Shown: positions 55,158-63,971 of the stretch, piece after piece
Layout of the letters: each line of letters begins with the position of its first letter
Numbering within the stretch: position 1 is the first letter of the stretch
NCBI GenBank assembly: GCA_044449065.1
Contig: JBIOHP010000019.1
Coordinates: forward strand, 6,951 to 70,950
Source: JBIOHP01 sp044449065
GTDB lineage: Bacteria; Bacteroidota; Ignavibacteria; UBA10030; SZUA-254
Direction: 5' to 3'
DNA: 64,000 bases
Translations under genes and position numbers: made by a program
Notes under the pieces: model-generated
Databases searched by the model: none
Told to the model about the DNA's origin: nothing
The model's input: only the letters and a program-made list of their open reading frames with translations

Positions 55158-57497
55158 ATGAATATGAAATATGGCATAGCCATTCTCATCTTTTTAGCGA
55201 TCATCATTCCCGCTATTCTTCACGCAGAATCATTCGTTCTCCGCGGCAGCGTACGCGATTCAAAAACCGATGAACCGATTGTTTCCGTAAATATCAGAAT
55301 ACTCGGCACTTCGCGGGGTACGGTCACGAATGCCCAAGGCAAGTACTCTCTTTCACTCGACCGCGGTAACTATACTATCGTATATTCATATCTTGGGTAT
55401 CAGCCGGAAACCGTGAAAGTCATGTTAACAGAAAATATGAGCAAAGATATCCAACTTGTGCCCTCGCCGCTCATTATGCCTGAGGTGGTGGTTTCCTCGG
55501 AAGATCCAGCCGTGGAAATTATCCGGAAAGCGATTGCCCACAAACATGAGTGGCTTGATCGATTGAAGACGTATCAATTTGAAGCGTTCACCCGTCAGAT
55601 CCTGCGGCGGGATACAGCCATTGCAAGTATTTCCGAGGCGTATACAACCGGGTTTATGCTGATGGGTGATACGTTGAGGGAAATTGTGAAGCAGAAGCGC
55701 CAGACTCAAAATATTCCCTCGAATGAAAATTTTGCAGCCGTGCGGCGTATTGTAAACTTTAACGACGATATGATCAATCTGTTTTCCATCTCTGTTGATG
55801 GGAATCAATCCGGGTATCGGTTTGTCGGGCCTACAGCTCCCGATGCGCTCGATAATTACGAGTATACACTCCTCAATACGTTCACCATTGGCGGCGTAGA
55901 AGTGTACAAGATCCGTATGACGCCGAAATCGAAACTTAAACCGCTCTTCAACGGCGTCGTCACTATTGCCGACCAGACTTTTGCCGTGATGGGAGTTGAT
56001 CTCCAGCCGAACGAAGCATTCACAATTCCCTTTGTCTCCGATATCGATCTGCATTACCGGCAGCAGTTCGGTTTGTATGATACGCTGTACTGGATGCCGA
56101 CAAATATCACCGTAACCGGAACCTTCAAGGTGAACCTGATCGGGTTGTCCTTTCCCCAATTCGGAATGGAGCTTACATCCTCCATCTATGATTATACAAT
56201 CAACTCTCCGATTCCCGATAGCGTGCTTCATAAGCCGACGCTGGTGACAGATTCATTGGCTTCCCGATATGATTCAAGCTATTGGAGCTCCCATGAAGTG
56301 CTGCCGTTAACAAGCGAGGAGCAGGGGGCGTATAATACCTTAGACAGCGGGCAAACTCTCGAAAAACAATTTGAACCAAAAGGACCGCTGGCTTCGCTCA
56401 ATAGCGGCGAGTCGGGATCATGGCTGGATAATGTCGATATCCGTTACAATAGAGTAGAAGGATTTTTCTTCGGCGGCAAGTTTGAACAGAATCCCGTGAA
56501 GGATAAATTAAAACTTACCGGCGCCGCCGGCTGGGGATTTTCCGATAACGACGCGAAGTACCGTCTGGGACTTCTCTGGTATCCTTTTAGTCTGAAAAAA
56601 TTCGGCGTCGGCGGAGAAGTATACCGGCAGATGGATAATATCCCCGATCAAGGATATTACGGATCGTTAACAATCTCGCTGATGGCGCTGATCGATAAAA
56701 ACGATTATCGGGATTATTTTTTCACACGCGGCTGGCGGACGTATCTTTCGTTTAACCCGTTTAAAAAGGTGAATGGCAAGCTCAGTTTCATCGATGAACA
56801 TCAGCAATCACGCCAATCGAATTCAACGTATAGTTTTTTCAACGGCAATGAACCGTTCAGGGCAAATCCAGCAATTGATGACGGATATCTTCGGGCATTC
56901 CGGCTGGATCTGCATTTGGGAGACGAGCCGATTGTGTTCGATATGATTTCCCGGAACCAGATTGATCTTTCAATAGAGCATTCCTCACCATCGATTGGCT
57001 GGAGCGATTTCGATTACACGCGGTACAGCGCCGTTATCACGCTCTATGCTCCGACGTTTGCTCGCGATCTTCTTTTCTCTCCGAACCTAAGGATGCGTTT
57101 GAGCGCCGGAACAAGCAGCGGCACATTGCCCATCCAGCGAATGTTTGTCCCGGATTCGCGCGCAAGCGGATATGCTCCGTTTGGCGTCTTGAAAGCGGGA
57201 GGATTAAAAGAGTTTGCGGGAGACAGATTCGTGATGATTAATCTTGAACATAATTTCAGATCGCTTCCTTTTCTTGCGCTTGATATTCCCTTCTTCTACC
57301 GGAACAGCATCGAGCTGGTAACGTTCGGCTCCGCCGCTCAGACCTGGTATAGCAGCCAATCGAGCTCGAATGGCTGGTACACCGAGGCGGGAATCGGCTT
57401 AAGCAGAATACTCGAGCTGCTGCGCTTCGATCTTTCGTACCGGTTCAATGAACCGCGAAGATTCTTTTTAACTCTGAGCGCGGCGCATTTATTTTAA
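55158..57497 (+). CDS. outer membrane protein with CarboxypepD_reg-like and DUF5686 domains
   Basis: From the ATG at 55158 it has 779 residues (an ATG at 55128 adds ten). A signal peptide is followed by a CarboxypepD_reg-like beta sandwich (LRGSVRDSKTDEPIVSVNI, GKYSLSLDRGNYTIVYSYLGY; ~25-105) and then a DUF5686 region starting at EIIRKAIAHKHEWLDRLKTYQFEAFTRQ (core AIAHKHEWLDRLKTYQFEAF) and ending in a barrel with terminal RRFFLTLSAAHLF. Members are TonB-receptor-like surface proteins without a plug; function unknown. Confidence 0.85.
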   Translation: MNMKYGIAILIFLAIIIPAILHAESFVLRGSVRDSKTDEPIVSVNIRILGTSRGTVTNAQGKYSLSLDRGNYTIVYSYLGYQPETVKVMLTENMSKDIQLVPSPLIMPEVVVSSEDPAVEIIRKAIAHKHEWLDRLKTYQFEAFTRQILRRDTAIASISEAYTTGFMLMGDTLREIVKQKRQTQNIPSNENFAAVRRIVNFNDDMINLFSISVDGNQSGYRFVGPTAPDALDNYEYTLLNTFTIGGVEVYKIRMTPKSKLKPLFNGVVTIADQTFAVMGVDLQPNEAFTIPFVSDIDLHYRQQFGLYDTLYWMPTNITVTGTFKVNLIGLSFPQFGMELTSSIYDYTINSPIPDSVLHKPTLVTDSLASRYDSSYWSSHEVLPLTSEEQGAYNTLDSGQTLEKQFEPKGPLASLNSGESGSWLDNVDIRYNRVEGFFFGGKFEQNPVKDKLKLTGAAGWGFSDNDAKYRLGLLWYPFSLKKFGVGGEVYRQMDNIPDQGYYGSLTISLMALIDKNDYRDYFFTRGWRTYLSFNPFKKVNGKLSFIDEHQQSRQSNSTYSFFNGNEPFRANPAIDDGYLRAFRLDLHLGDEPIVFDMISRNQIDLSIEHSSPSIGWSDFDYTRYSAVITLYAPTFARDLLFSPNLRMRLSAGTSSGTLPIQRMFVPDSRASGYAPFGVLKAGGLKEFAGDRFVMINLEHNFRSLPFLALDIPFFYRNSIELVTFGSAAQTWYSSQSSSNGWYTEAGIGLSRILELLRFDLSYRFNEPRRFFLTLSAAHLF

Positions 57498-57638
57498 AGA
57501 AATTCACTGTAAAATATTTTTGTTCCGTTCAATTCGGATAGATGGATATATTAAATGAACCGTTTGCTTAAATGGCATTAATTGGTTAATTTTTTGCGGA
57601 CTCCAATTTTTATTCACTTATTCTGAAAGGGCATTCTT

Positions 57639-58055
57639 ATGAAATTCAGTCAGATTATCACATTAATTGCAGTTGCATTTCTTTTTTCCGGAGTTGTTTT
57701 CACGCAATCGATCCAGTCGGGCAAATTTTTAGTGACGCAGGGCTCCACGCCAAATTACTCCCTCGCCGATGGCAACGGCGAGAGGACTGTGCCAGTCACG
57801 GTAACGTTTGATAAACCCTTCTTATCGATACCGCAGATTCTTATCGGCGTTACTTCCGTCGACGGAGCGCGGGAAACAAATCTCCGCTATGACGCCATCG
57901 CCGACGCAGTTACCCGCGATGGATTCACGATCCAGTTGAAGACATGGGCTGATTCGAAAATTTTCCGTATCGGCGGGTCCTGGATGGCGGTCGATATGAC
58001 TCAACAAGCTCCCGCAGATCAACCGGCGAAAAAAATAAAGAAAGGTAAAAAGTAA
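57639..58055 (+). CDS. small secreted H-type-lectin-like protein
   Basis: A 138-residue protein with a signal peptide (ITLIAVAFLFSGVVFTQ). The mature part fits the H-type lectin pattern: VTFDKPFLSIPQILIGVTSVD (core PFLSIPQILIGV), NLRYDAIADAVTRDGFTIQL and TWADSKIFRIGGSWMAVD. H-type lectins bind GalNAc-like sugars as hexamers or trimers, mostly in eukaryotes, with bacterial members known. A Lys-rich tail (KKIKKGKK) ends it. Good AAAGGG box upstream and its own terminator downstream. Confidence 0.75.
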   Translation: MKFSQIITLIAVAFLFSGVVFTQSIQSGKFLVTQGSTPNYSLADGNGERTVPVTVTFDKPFLSIPQILIGVTSVDGARETNLRYDAIADAVTRDGFTIQLKTWADSKIFRIGGSWMAVDMTQQAPADQPAKKIKKGKK

Positions 58056-58079
58056 TCCCGTTGTTTGGGGCAATTGTTC

Positions 58080-58121
58080 AACCTTGCAACTCCGGAAACA
58101 ACCGGGGATTGCAAGGTTTTT
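58080..58121 (+). terminator. Rho-independent terminator after the lectin-like gene
   Basis: AACCTTGCAA pairs with TTGCAAGGTT, with an inner TCCGG/CCGGGG stem, followed by TTTTTTG; 25 bases after the stop. Confidence 0.9.
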
Positions 58122-58184
58122 TGTTATGAGGTTTTGCCGGGTCTGGATTGCATCTCACCGATATTCCCGCTAATTTAAATTACG

Positions 58185-61100
58185 ATGAACAATTCCTTTT
58201 CTACTCATTTGTTTAGTAATATAGAGTTCAATTTTCACATATCCCGCAAGGCGCGGGATAAGTATAAAATTGACGACTCCCTTTTTACGCTCCGGGGTAA
58301 TGTCGTCATTGGCGATATACGCACCGCCCGGGAGGTCGCCGCAAAAATCAACGCCGATCAGCGGACAATACCTGTTTCGCCATCAGAATTATTAGCGCTC
58401 GGCATTCTTCACGAAGTCTTTCATTATATTTTCAAAACGTATCGCACGACGTATAATCCCAACGTCTTCCTAAAATGCGATAAAAATTTAGAGGAAAAAT
58501 ATTCAACGGATGAAATCAATAATTTTCTCGCGACGTTTGTAGATATATTTCCCCCTCCGGCGGTCTATCATCATAGAGAAATTCCCCGGCAGTACCTGGC
58601 TGGTCTGACGGAGGGGACGCCGCACCGGCATCTTGCGCTCGAAGAAATGCTGCTGGTATGGATTGAAAACCAGAATCCGGCGCTGGTATCCTTCGATGAA
58701 TTGATCGGCGATCAGGATTTGAAAAAAAATAAAGAGTATCCGGGCGTCACTCAATTGATCGACAAATTTTTCGATAACCAGCCGCCATTTGGCACAGAAA
58801 AAGAATCTCTCCTGAAAATGCTCTTAAAGCCGATCCAGTTTTCGCCCGCTTCCATCATGGATCAGCTTGAGTATATCAGAATTCATTGGGAAAAATATTT
58901 GGCGGGGTCACCCATCTTCCGACAATTATTATTGGCGACCGATTTTATCCGCGAAGAAGGCAAATATTTCGCAATGAAAGCTGCTGCCGAAGCCGATAAA
59001 AAAAGAATTCCACAGGTCACCCAGACGCCTTTTTTCGGATGGGGTGACAAAGATTCTCCGCCCGTACCTCAATTTTACGGTTCTCTGTACGAGAATGAGA
59101 TGGAACGATTTTCACAGGATTTAAACTGGATGCCGCACCTTGTGCTCATCGCAAAGACAGCTTTTGTCTGGCTCGATCAATTGAGTAAACAATACCGCCG
59201 CCCGATAACGCGCCTGGATGAAATCCCCGACGAAGAATTAGACCTGCTCGCACGAAGAGGGTTCACGGGTCTGTGGCTGATCGGCATCTGGGAGCGGAGT
59301 TATGCCTCCAAGCGCATCAAGCATATCCACGGAAATATCGATGCGGCTGCTTCTGCCTATTCGCTGAACGATTATGTTGTGGCGGCGGACCTGGGCGGGG
59401 AGGAAGCATTCTGGAATTTGCAGCACCGCGCTATGCGCCGCGGTATCCGGCTTGCCAGCGATATGGTGCCGAATCATATGGGGATCGATTCCCGCTGGAT
59501 GATCCAGCATCCGAATTGGTTTCTCGCCAGCCCGTACCTTCCGTTTCCGAACTACCGGTTTGATGGACCCGATCTCAGCAGCGATGAGCGGGTCGGGATT
59601 TTTATCGAGGATGGATACTGGCACAAGACCGACGCTGCGGTAGTTTTTAAACGCATCGACCGCTGGACGGGCGACGTCCGCTATATCTATCATGGCAATG
59701 ATGGCACCAGTACCCCGTGGAACGATACCGCCCAGTTAAATTTTCTCAATGCGGAGGTCCGCGAAGCGGTCATCCAGACGATTCTTCACGTTGCCCGTAT
59801 GTTCCCGATCGTCAGGTTCGACGCCGCGATGGTTCTTGCCAAACGGCATATTCAACGATTATGGTTTCCGATGCCTGGGCATGGAGGAGCAATTCCATCC
59901 CGCTCCGAATTCGCAATGACAAAAGAACAATTCGACGCGGTAATACCCCACGAATTCTGGCGCGAGGTGGTCGATCGCGTTCAGCAAGAGGTGCCCGATA
60001 CGCTTCTTCTCGCGGAAGCGTTCTGGATGATGGAAGGATATTTTGTCCGTTCACTCGGGATGCACCGCGTGTACAACAGCGCGTTTATGAACATGCTGAA
60101 GAAAGAAGAGAACCTGAATTTCCGCCTGACGATTAAAAATGTTCTGGAATATAATCCGCAAATTCTCAAGCGGCATGTCAATTTTATGAATAATCCCGAC
60201 GAGGAGACTGCAGTGGCGCAATTCGGGAAAGACGATAAATATTTCGGCGTCTGCGTCCTGCTCTGCACCATGCCGGGGTTGCCCATGTTCGGTCACGGCC
60301 AGATCGAAGGATATTCCGAAAAGTACGGCATGGAATACCGCCGGGCATATAACGATGAACAACCAGATGGTCGTCTTATACTGCGTCATGAGCGTGAAAT
60401 CTTTCCCTTGTTGAAAAAGCGGTATCTCTTCGGCGAGGTGGAGAACTTCTTTCTGTATGATTGCTATTCCGAGAACGGGCTGGTGAATGAAGACGTATTC
60501 GCGTTCAGCAACAGGCAGAACGATGAACGGGCGCTGGTGATTTATAATAACCGCTATGCCCATGCAACCGGCTGGATAAATATGTCCGCGGGATTTTTAG
60601 CCGGAGGCGATATCGTACAACTGACCCTCGCGGAAGGGCTGAATCTGATATATAAACCGGGCACATATTGCATTTTCAGAGACACTATCAGCGGATTGGA
60701 ATATATCCATCCAAATAAAGCTCTCATTGAACAGGGTCTTTTCATCGATTTGGGAGCGTTCAAATATCATGTATTCCTGGATTTCAGGGAAGTTGAATCA
60801 TCCATAGATAAACCCTACGATGTTCTCGCCGGAATGCTGGCGGGTCGCGGCGTGCTCTCGATTGACGAAGAATTGATCGACCTCCGGTATCAATCGATCC
60901 ATAAGGCATTTACTGAGCTCGTAGCTCCTGAACAATTGAGAGCATACCGTGAAATTCTTAAACCGTCCGGAGATTCTCCCGGCGTCTGTAAAATCCTGCA
61001 GGAAAAAATTGAACCGCTGGCAGCCGCGATTGAAATTGTTGAGGGTGTGAATCCGGAACGCGACGCGGCGATGAAATCTCTGCTTGAGGAATTTTCGTCG

Positions 61101-61763
61101 ATCTCTCGTCTGCCGCAGTTATTTCTTACTCATCAGGACGAAAACGAGAAGTGGCAGCCGCTCGTTTCGAAATTCTTCACGGATAACGGCAACGATGAGG
61201 CGAGGGGGTGGAGAGTGCTTTTCCTTTGGACCATCTGCCGCCGGCTTCACACGTTTTTAGGAAAAATGAACGATCATGCGCGCGATCTCCTTCATGAATG
61301 GCGGCTGACGAAAATCATCAATCACTCCATTGCGCATCTTGAGACCGGCGAAATGTTAAGCGCGCGGGAGACTGATCTCGTGCATATTCTCTCGATGAGA
61401 GAGATTGACGATACGCTCTCGTCGGAGTCGCCGTTATCCGCCGTTGTGCTTGCCGCGATGAAGGTCAACCTTGCGCAGAATTTTACCGGGATGAATGTGT
61501 ATAACGATGCGGTATATTTCAATAAAGAAAAAATGGAGGAATTCCTTTACTGGTTATTTATTATGAGAATACTATATGTTATTCCCGGAATCAAATCAAC
61601 GGAGGTTGATTCTTATCTTTCAAAATTATACAATGAGATCAAAAAGATATTGGCAGCAGCCGAAAAAGCCGGTTATGGCAGCGACCGCTTCACGGCTCTT
61701 ATTGCTAATCCCGTTCCGAACAGGTCGAAGAATTCAAACAAAGCTCACAAGAACACTCTATAA
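58185..61763 (+). CDS. large GH13 alpha-amylase-family protein with unusual N- and C-terminal extensions
   Basis: A 1192-residue protein, about twice a normal GH13 enzyme. The N-terminal ~330 residues are not recognised and contain an isolated HEVFH at 76-80. The GH13 barrel follows: DLLARRGFTGLWLIGIWER, the region ending SDMVPNHMG, nucleophile Asp546 (VRFDAAMVL), acid/base Glu611 (LAEAFWMMEGYFVRSLGMHRVYN core AEAFWMMEGY) and transition-state Asp672 (NFMNNPDEE, in place of the common N-H-D). After a beta domain near 780-880 a helical C-terminal region of ~300 residues runs to the end. No signal peptide is seen, so it is probably cytoplasmic. The neighbour malQ suggests a role in alpha-glucan turnover. 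Confidence 0.85.
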   Translation: MNNSFSTHLFSNIEFNFHISRKARDKYKIDDSLFTLRGNVVIGDIRTAREVAAKINADQRTIPVSPSELLALGILHEVFHYIFKTYRTTYNPNVFLKCDKNLEEKYSTDEINNFLATFVDIFPPPAVYHHREIPRQYLAGLTEGTPHRHLALEEMLLVWIENQNPALVSFDELIGDQDLKKNKEYPGVTQLIDKFFDNQPPFGTEKESLLKMLLKPIQFSPASIMDQLEYIRIHWEKYLAGSPIFRQLLLATDFIREEGKYFAMKAAAEADKKRIPQVTQTPFFGWGDKDSPPVPQFYGSLYENEMERFSQDLNWMPHLVLIAKTAFVWLDQLSKQYRRPITRLDEIPDEELDLLARRGFTGLWLIGIWERSYASKRIKHIHGNIDAAASAYSLNDYVVAADLGGEEAFWNLQHRAMRRGIRLASDMVPNHMGIDSRWMIQHPNWFLASPYLPFPNYRFDGPDLSSDERVGIFIEDGYWHKTDAAVVFKRIDRWTGDVRYIYHGNDGTSTPWNDTAQLNFLNAEVREAVIQTILHVARMFPIVRFDAAMVLAKRHIQRLWFPMPGHGGAIPSRSEFAMTKEQFDAVIPHEFWREVVDRVQQEVPDTLLLAEAFWMMEGYFVRSLGMHRVYNSAFMNMLKKEENLNFRLTIKNVLEYNPQILKRHVNFMNNPDEETAVAQFGKDDKYFGVCVLLCTMPGLPMFGHGQIEGYSEKYGMEYRRAYNDEQPDGRLILRHEREIFPLLKKRYLFGEVENFFLYDCYSENGLVNEDVFAFSNRQNDERALVIYNNRYAHATGWINMSAGFLAGGDIVQLTLAEGLNLIYKPGTYCIFRDTISGLEYIHPNKALIEQGLFIDLGAFKYHVFLDFREVESSIDKPYDVLAGMLAGRGVLSIDEELIDLRYQSIHKAFTELVAPEQLRAYREILKPSGDSPGVCKILQEKIEPLAAAIEIVEGVNPERDAAMKSLLEEFSSISRLPQLFLTHQDENEKWQPLVSKFFTDNGNDEARGWRVLFLWTICRRLHTFLGKMNDHARDLLHEWRLTKIINHSIAHLETGEMLSARETDLVHILSMREIDDTLSSESPLSAVVLAAMKVNLAQNFTGMNVYNDAVYFNKEKMEEFLYWLFIMRILYVIPGIKSTEVDSYLSKLYNEIKKILAAAEKAGYGSDRFTALIANPVPNRSKNSNKAHKNTL

Positions 61764-61793
61764 AGGTATGCTGATAAACCCAAACCGAGTCTT

Positions 61794-61922
61794 GGGGTCG
61801 TCCAAAAAAAAGGAATTAGTCATCCTGAACTTGTTTCAGGATCCAAAAATTGGTGAAAACAGATGCTGAACCAAGTTCAGCATGACTCGCCGAAGGTGGA
61901 GAAATTCTTTTTGGACGACCCC
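61794..61922 (-). repeat. 129-bp terminal-inverted-repeat element, copy 2
   Basis: Bounded by GGGGTCGTCCAAAA and TTTTTGGACGACCCC, with the same two inner stem-loops (TCCTGAAC...GTTTCAGGA and ATGCTGAAC...GTTCAGCAT) as copy 1 but in opposite orientation. It splits the GH13-malQ pair. Confidence 0.9.
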
Positions 61923-62011
61923 CTGAGAGTGAACAGATTCCGATCCCGATTTCTTCGGGACGGAATGACTCGCTTCAATTCTATAAATTATCAGCGTCCT
62001 GTGTGGTCTCT

Positions 62012-63520
62012 ATGAATTTACCCCGTTTAGCCGGCGTCCTGCTTCATCCGACATCGCTGCCTTCCCGGTACGGGATCGGCGATCTTGGCTCGGAGGCATT
62101 CCGCTTCATCGAATTCCTCGAGGCGTCGGGACAAACCATCTGGCAGGTGCTGCCACTCGGTCCCACGGGTTATGGCGATTCGCCATACCAGTGTTTCTCC
62201 GCTTTTGCGGGAAATCCGTACCTCATCAGCCCCGATCTCCTTATGGAAGCCGGGCTGCTCACGCGAGACGACGTCGAACCCGTCCCGACATTAGATCCCC
62301 GCAAGATCGATTACGGCAAAGTGATCGAGTACAAAATGAATCTCTTCCGGAATGCTTATGACCGGTTCCATAAAACATCTAATGCCGGACTCGCTAAGGA
62401 GTTTGACGCGTTTTGTCTGAAGCATAAAACCTGGCTCAACGATTTCTCGCTCTTCATGGCATTGAAAGAATATCATGAAGGCAGATACTGGGCGGCGTGG
62501 GATATTCCTATAAGAAGCCGTAAAGCGGGAGCTGTTAAAGAGTGGGCAAAGAAACTTTCGCGCGAGATCGGCTTCTTTAAATTTCTTCAATTTATGTTCT
62601 TCCGGCAATGGATGGCGGTGAAAAACTACGCCGCGAGCAAGGGAATTCTCATCGCCGGCGATATTCCCATCTTCATCGCGTTCGACAGCGCCGACGCATG
62701 GTCGAATAGAAAACTGTTTACCATCAATGAAGAGGGCAAACCGATTTCTGTGGCAGGCGTGCCGCCGGATTACTTCAGTCCGACGGGACAATTATGGGGG
62801 AATCCCCTGTACCGGTGGGATGAAATGAAAAAAGACGACTACCGCTGGTGGCGGAGCCGCGTCGCATCAACCCTTGAGCTGTTCGATATCCTCCGCATCG
62901 ATCATTTCCGCGGATTCGAAGCATACTGGCAAATTCCCGGAGACGCGATCACCGCCGAGCATGGCAAATGGGTGAAGGGACCCGGCAGGAGATTTTTTCG
63001 GACTCTCAATAAACATCTCGGCGAGTTCCCCATCATCGCGGAAGACCTCGGCGTCATTACGCGGCAGGTGGAGGAGTTGCGCGATTTCTGCGGATTTCCG
63101 GGAATGAAAATATTGCAGTTTGCCTTCGGTTCCGGGATGGACAGGAATTTCCTTCCTCACCGGTACCACCGGCGGTGCGTTGTCTATACCGGCTCGCATG
63201 ACAACGATACCACGCGTGGATTTTTTGAACAGGCGAAGAAGGAAGCGAACGATATCTATCCGTCCGCGCGGGCGTATCTTAATTATTCCGGCGAGGATAT
63301 TCGGTTCGAGCTCATCCGCGCAGCGTACGCTTCCGTCGCGGATATGGCGATTATCCCGATGCAGGATATCCTGAATTTAGGATCTGACGCCCGCATGAAT
63401 TTTCCCGGCACGTTCGGCGGCAACTGGACGTGGCGGTTTACCTGGGATCAGGTTACACCCGACCTGCCCGGTATTTATCGCGGGCTCGCCCTTCTCTACG
63501 ACCGGGCACTAAACAGATGA
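62012..63520 (+). CDS. malQ: 4-alpha-glucanotransferase (amylomaltase, GH77)
   Basis: Transfers alpha-1,4-glucan segments between oligosaccharides, in the cytoplasm. From the ATG at 62012 it has 502 residues. It opens with LAGVLLHPTSLPSRYGIGDLG, and the catalytic residues are Asp297 (LRIDHFRGFE), Glu344 (AEDLGVIT) and Asp397 (GSHDNDTTRGF), matching the family order. A GTG at 62003 would add three residues. Upstream and downstream lie 129-bp elements. Confidence 0.97.
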   Translation: MNLPRLAGVLLHPTSLPSRYGIGDLGSEAFRFIEFLEASGQTIWQVLPLGPTGYGDSPYQCFSAFAGNPYLISPDLLMEAGLLTRDDVEPVPTLDPRKIDYGKVIEYKMNLFRNAYDRFHKTSNAGLAKEFDAFCLKHKTWLNDFSLFMALKEYHEGRYWAAWDIPIRSRKAGAVKEWAKKLSREIGFFKFLQFMFFRQWMAVKNYAASKGILIAGDIPIFIAFDSADAWSNRKLFTINEEGKPISVAGVPPDYFSPTGQLWGNPLYRWDEMKKDDYRWWRSRVASTLELFDILRIDHFRGFEAYWQIPGDAITAEHGKWVKGPGRRFFRTLNKHLGEFPIIAEDLGVITRQVEELRDFCGFPGMKILQFAFGSGMDRNFLPHRYHRRCVVYTGSHDNDTTRGFFEQAKKEANDIYPSARAYLNYSGEDIRFELIRAAYASVADMAIIPMQDILNLGSDARMNFPGTFGGNWTWRFTWDQVTPDLPGIYRGLALLYDRALNR

Positions 63521-63580
63521 TAAAAAAATTACCGCACAATTGTAATACGAGTTCCCACCTGGACAAACTGTGTAAACCTT

Positions 63581-63650
63581 CGACGCCTTCGGTGTCGCGC
63601 GCGGGATGTTTGGCGATTCCCGCTATAAATGTTGGATGCCTTCGGCATCC
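63581..63650 (-). repeat. two-hairpin GATGCCGAAGGCATCC repeat
   Basis: CGACGCC-TTC-GGTGTCG at 63581-63597 and GGATGCC-TTC-GGCATCC at 63634-63650. Read on the minus strand it has the same order of parts as the block at 18688-18754 (GATGCC hairpin, CCAAC, ATCGCCAA, CGACGCC hairpin). Confidence 0.8.
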
Positions 63651-63663
63651 GTAACTTCGTTTC

Positions 63664-63792
63664 GGGGCTGTCCAAAAAGAACTGTGTAGAGTCCATTCCC
63701 CGAATGGACACCATAAAATCCGATGATATAGGAAGAAAATTTGTCCGATCAAGGGATCGGACTCTACATTTCCGAACTTTTTGGACGACCCC
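63664..63792. repeat. 129-bp terminal-inverted-repeat element, copy 3 (different interior)
   Basis: The ends are GGGGCTGTCCAAAAAG and CTTTTTGGACGACCCC, as in copies 1 and 2, and the length is identical, but the interior is unrelated. It contains its own inverted repeat TGTAGAGTCC / GGACTCTACA. The remaining bases of 63521-63971 hold a weaker GATGCTGAGGGCATC hairpin at about 63829 and nothing else evident. Confidence 0.85.
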
Positions 63793-63971
63793 CAATATTT
63801 ATAGAGCAATAGAATAGTTATTTTTCCGATGCTGAGGGCATCGTACGGTATAAATTTTCTTTAGCAGGTTGTTGAAAAACGCATAAATATTTTCTTTTGA
63901 GTGTCGGAAATAGGTGATGATGTATTATATTTGAAGAACGAATAATATTAACCATCAGACGAGCCAAGAAA

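Noticed and set aside
55425..56231. 268-residue minus-strand frame within the DUF5686 gene
   Set aside because: It lies fully inside a well-supported gene on the other strand, with no ribosome site or recognisable domain.
63880..63960. Bacteroidota-type -33/-7 promoter (TTTG and TATATTTG) before the last partial gene
   Set aside because: A TATATTTG is present near 63925, but the candidate upstream TTTG is several bases too far away for the usual spacing.
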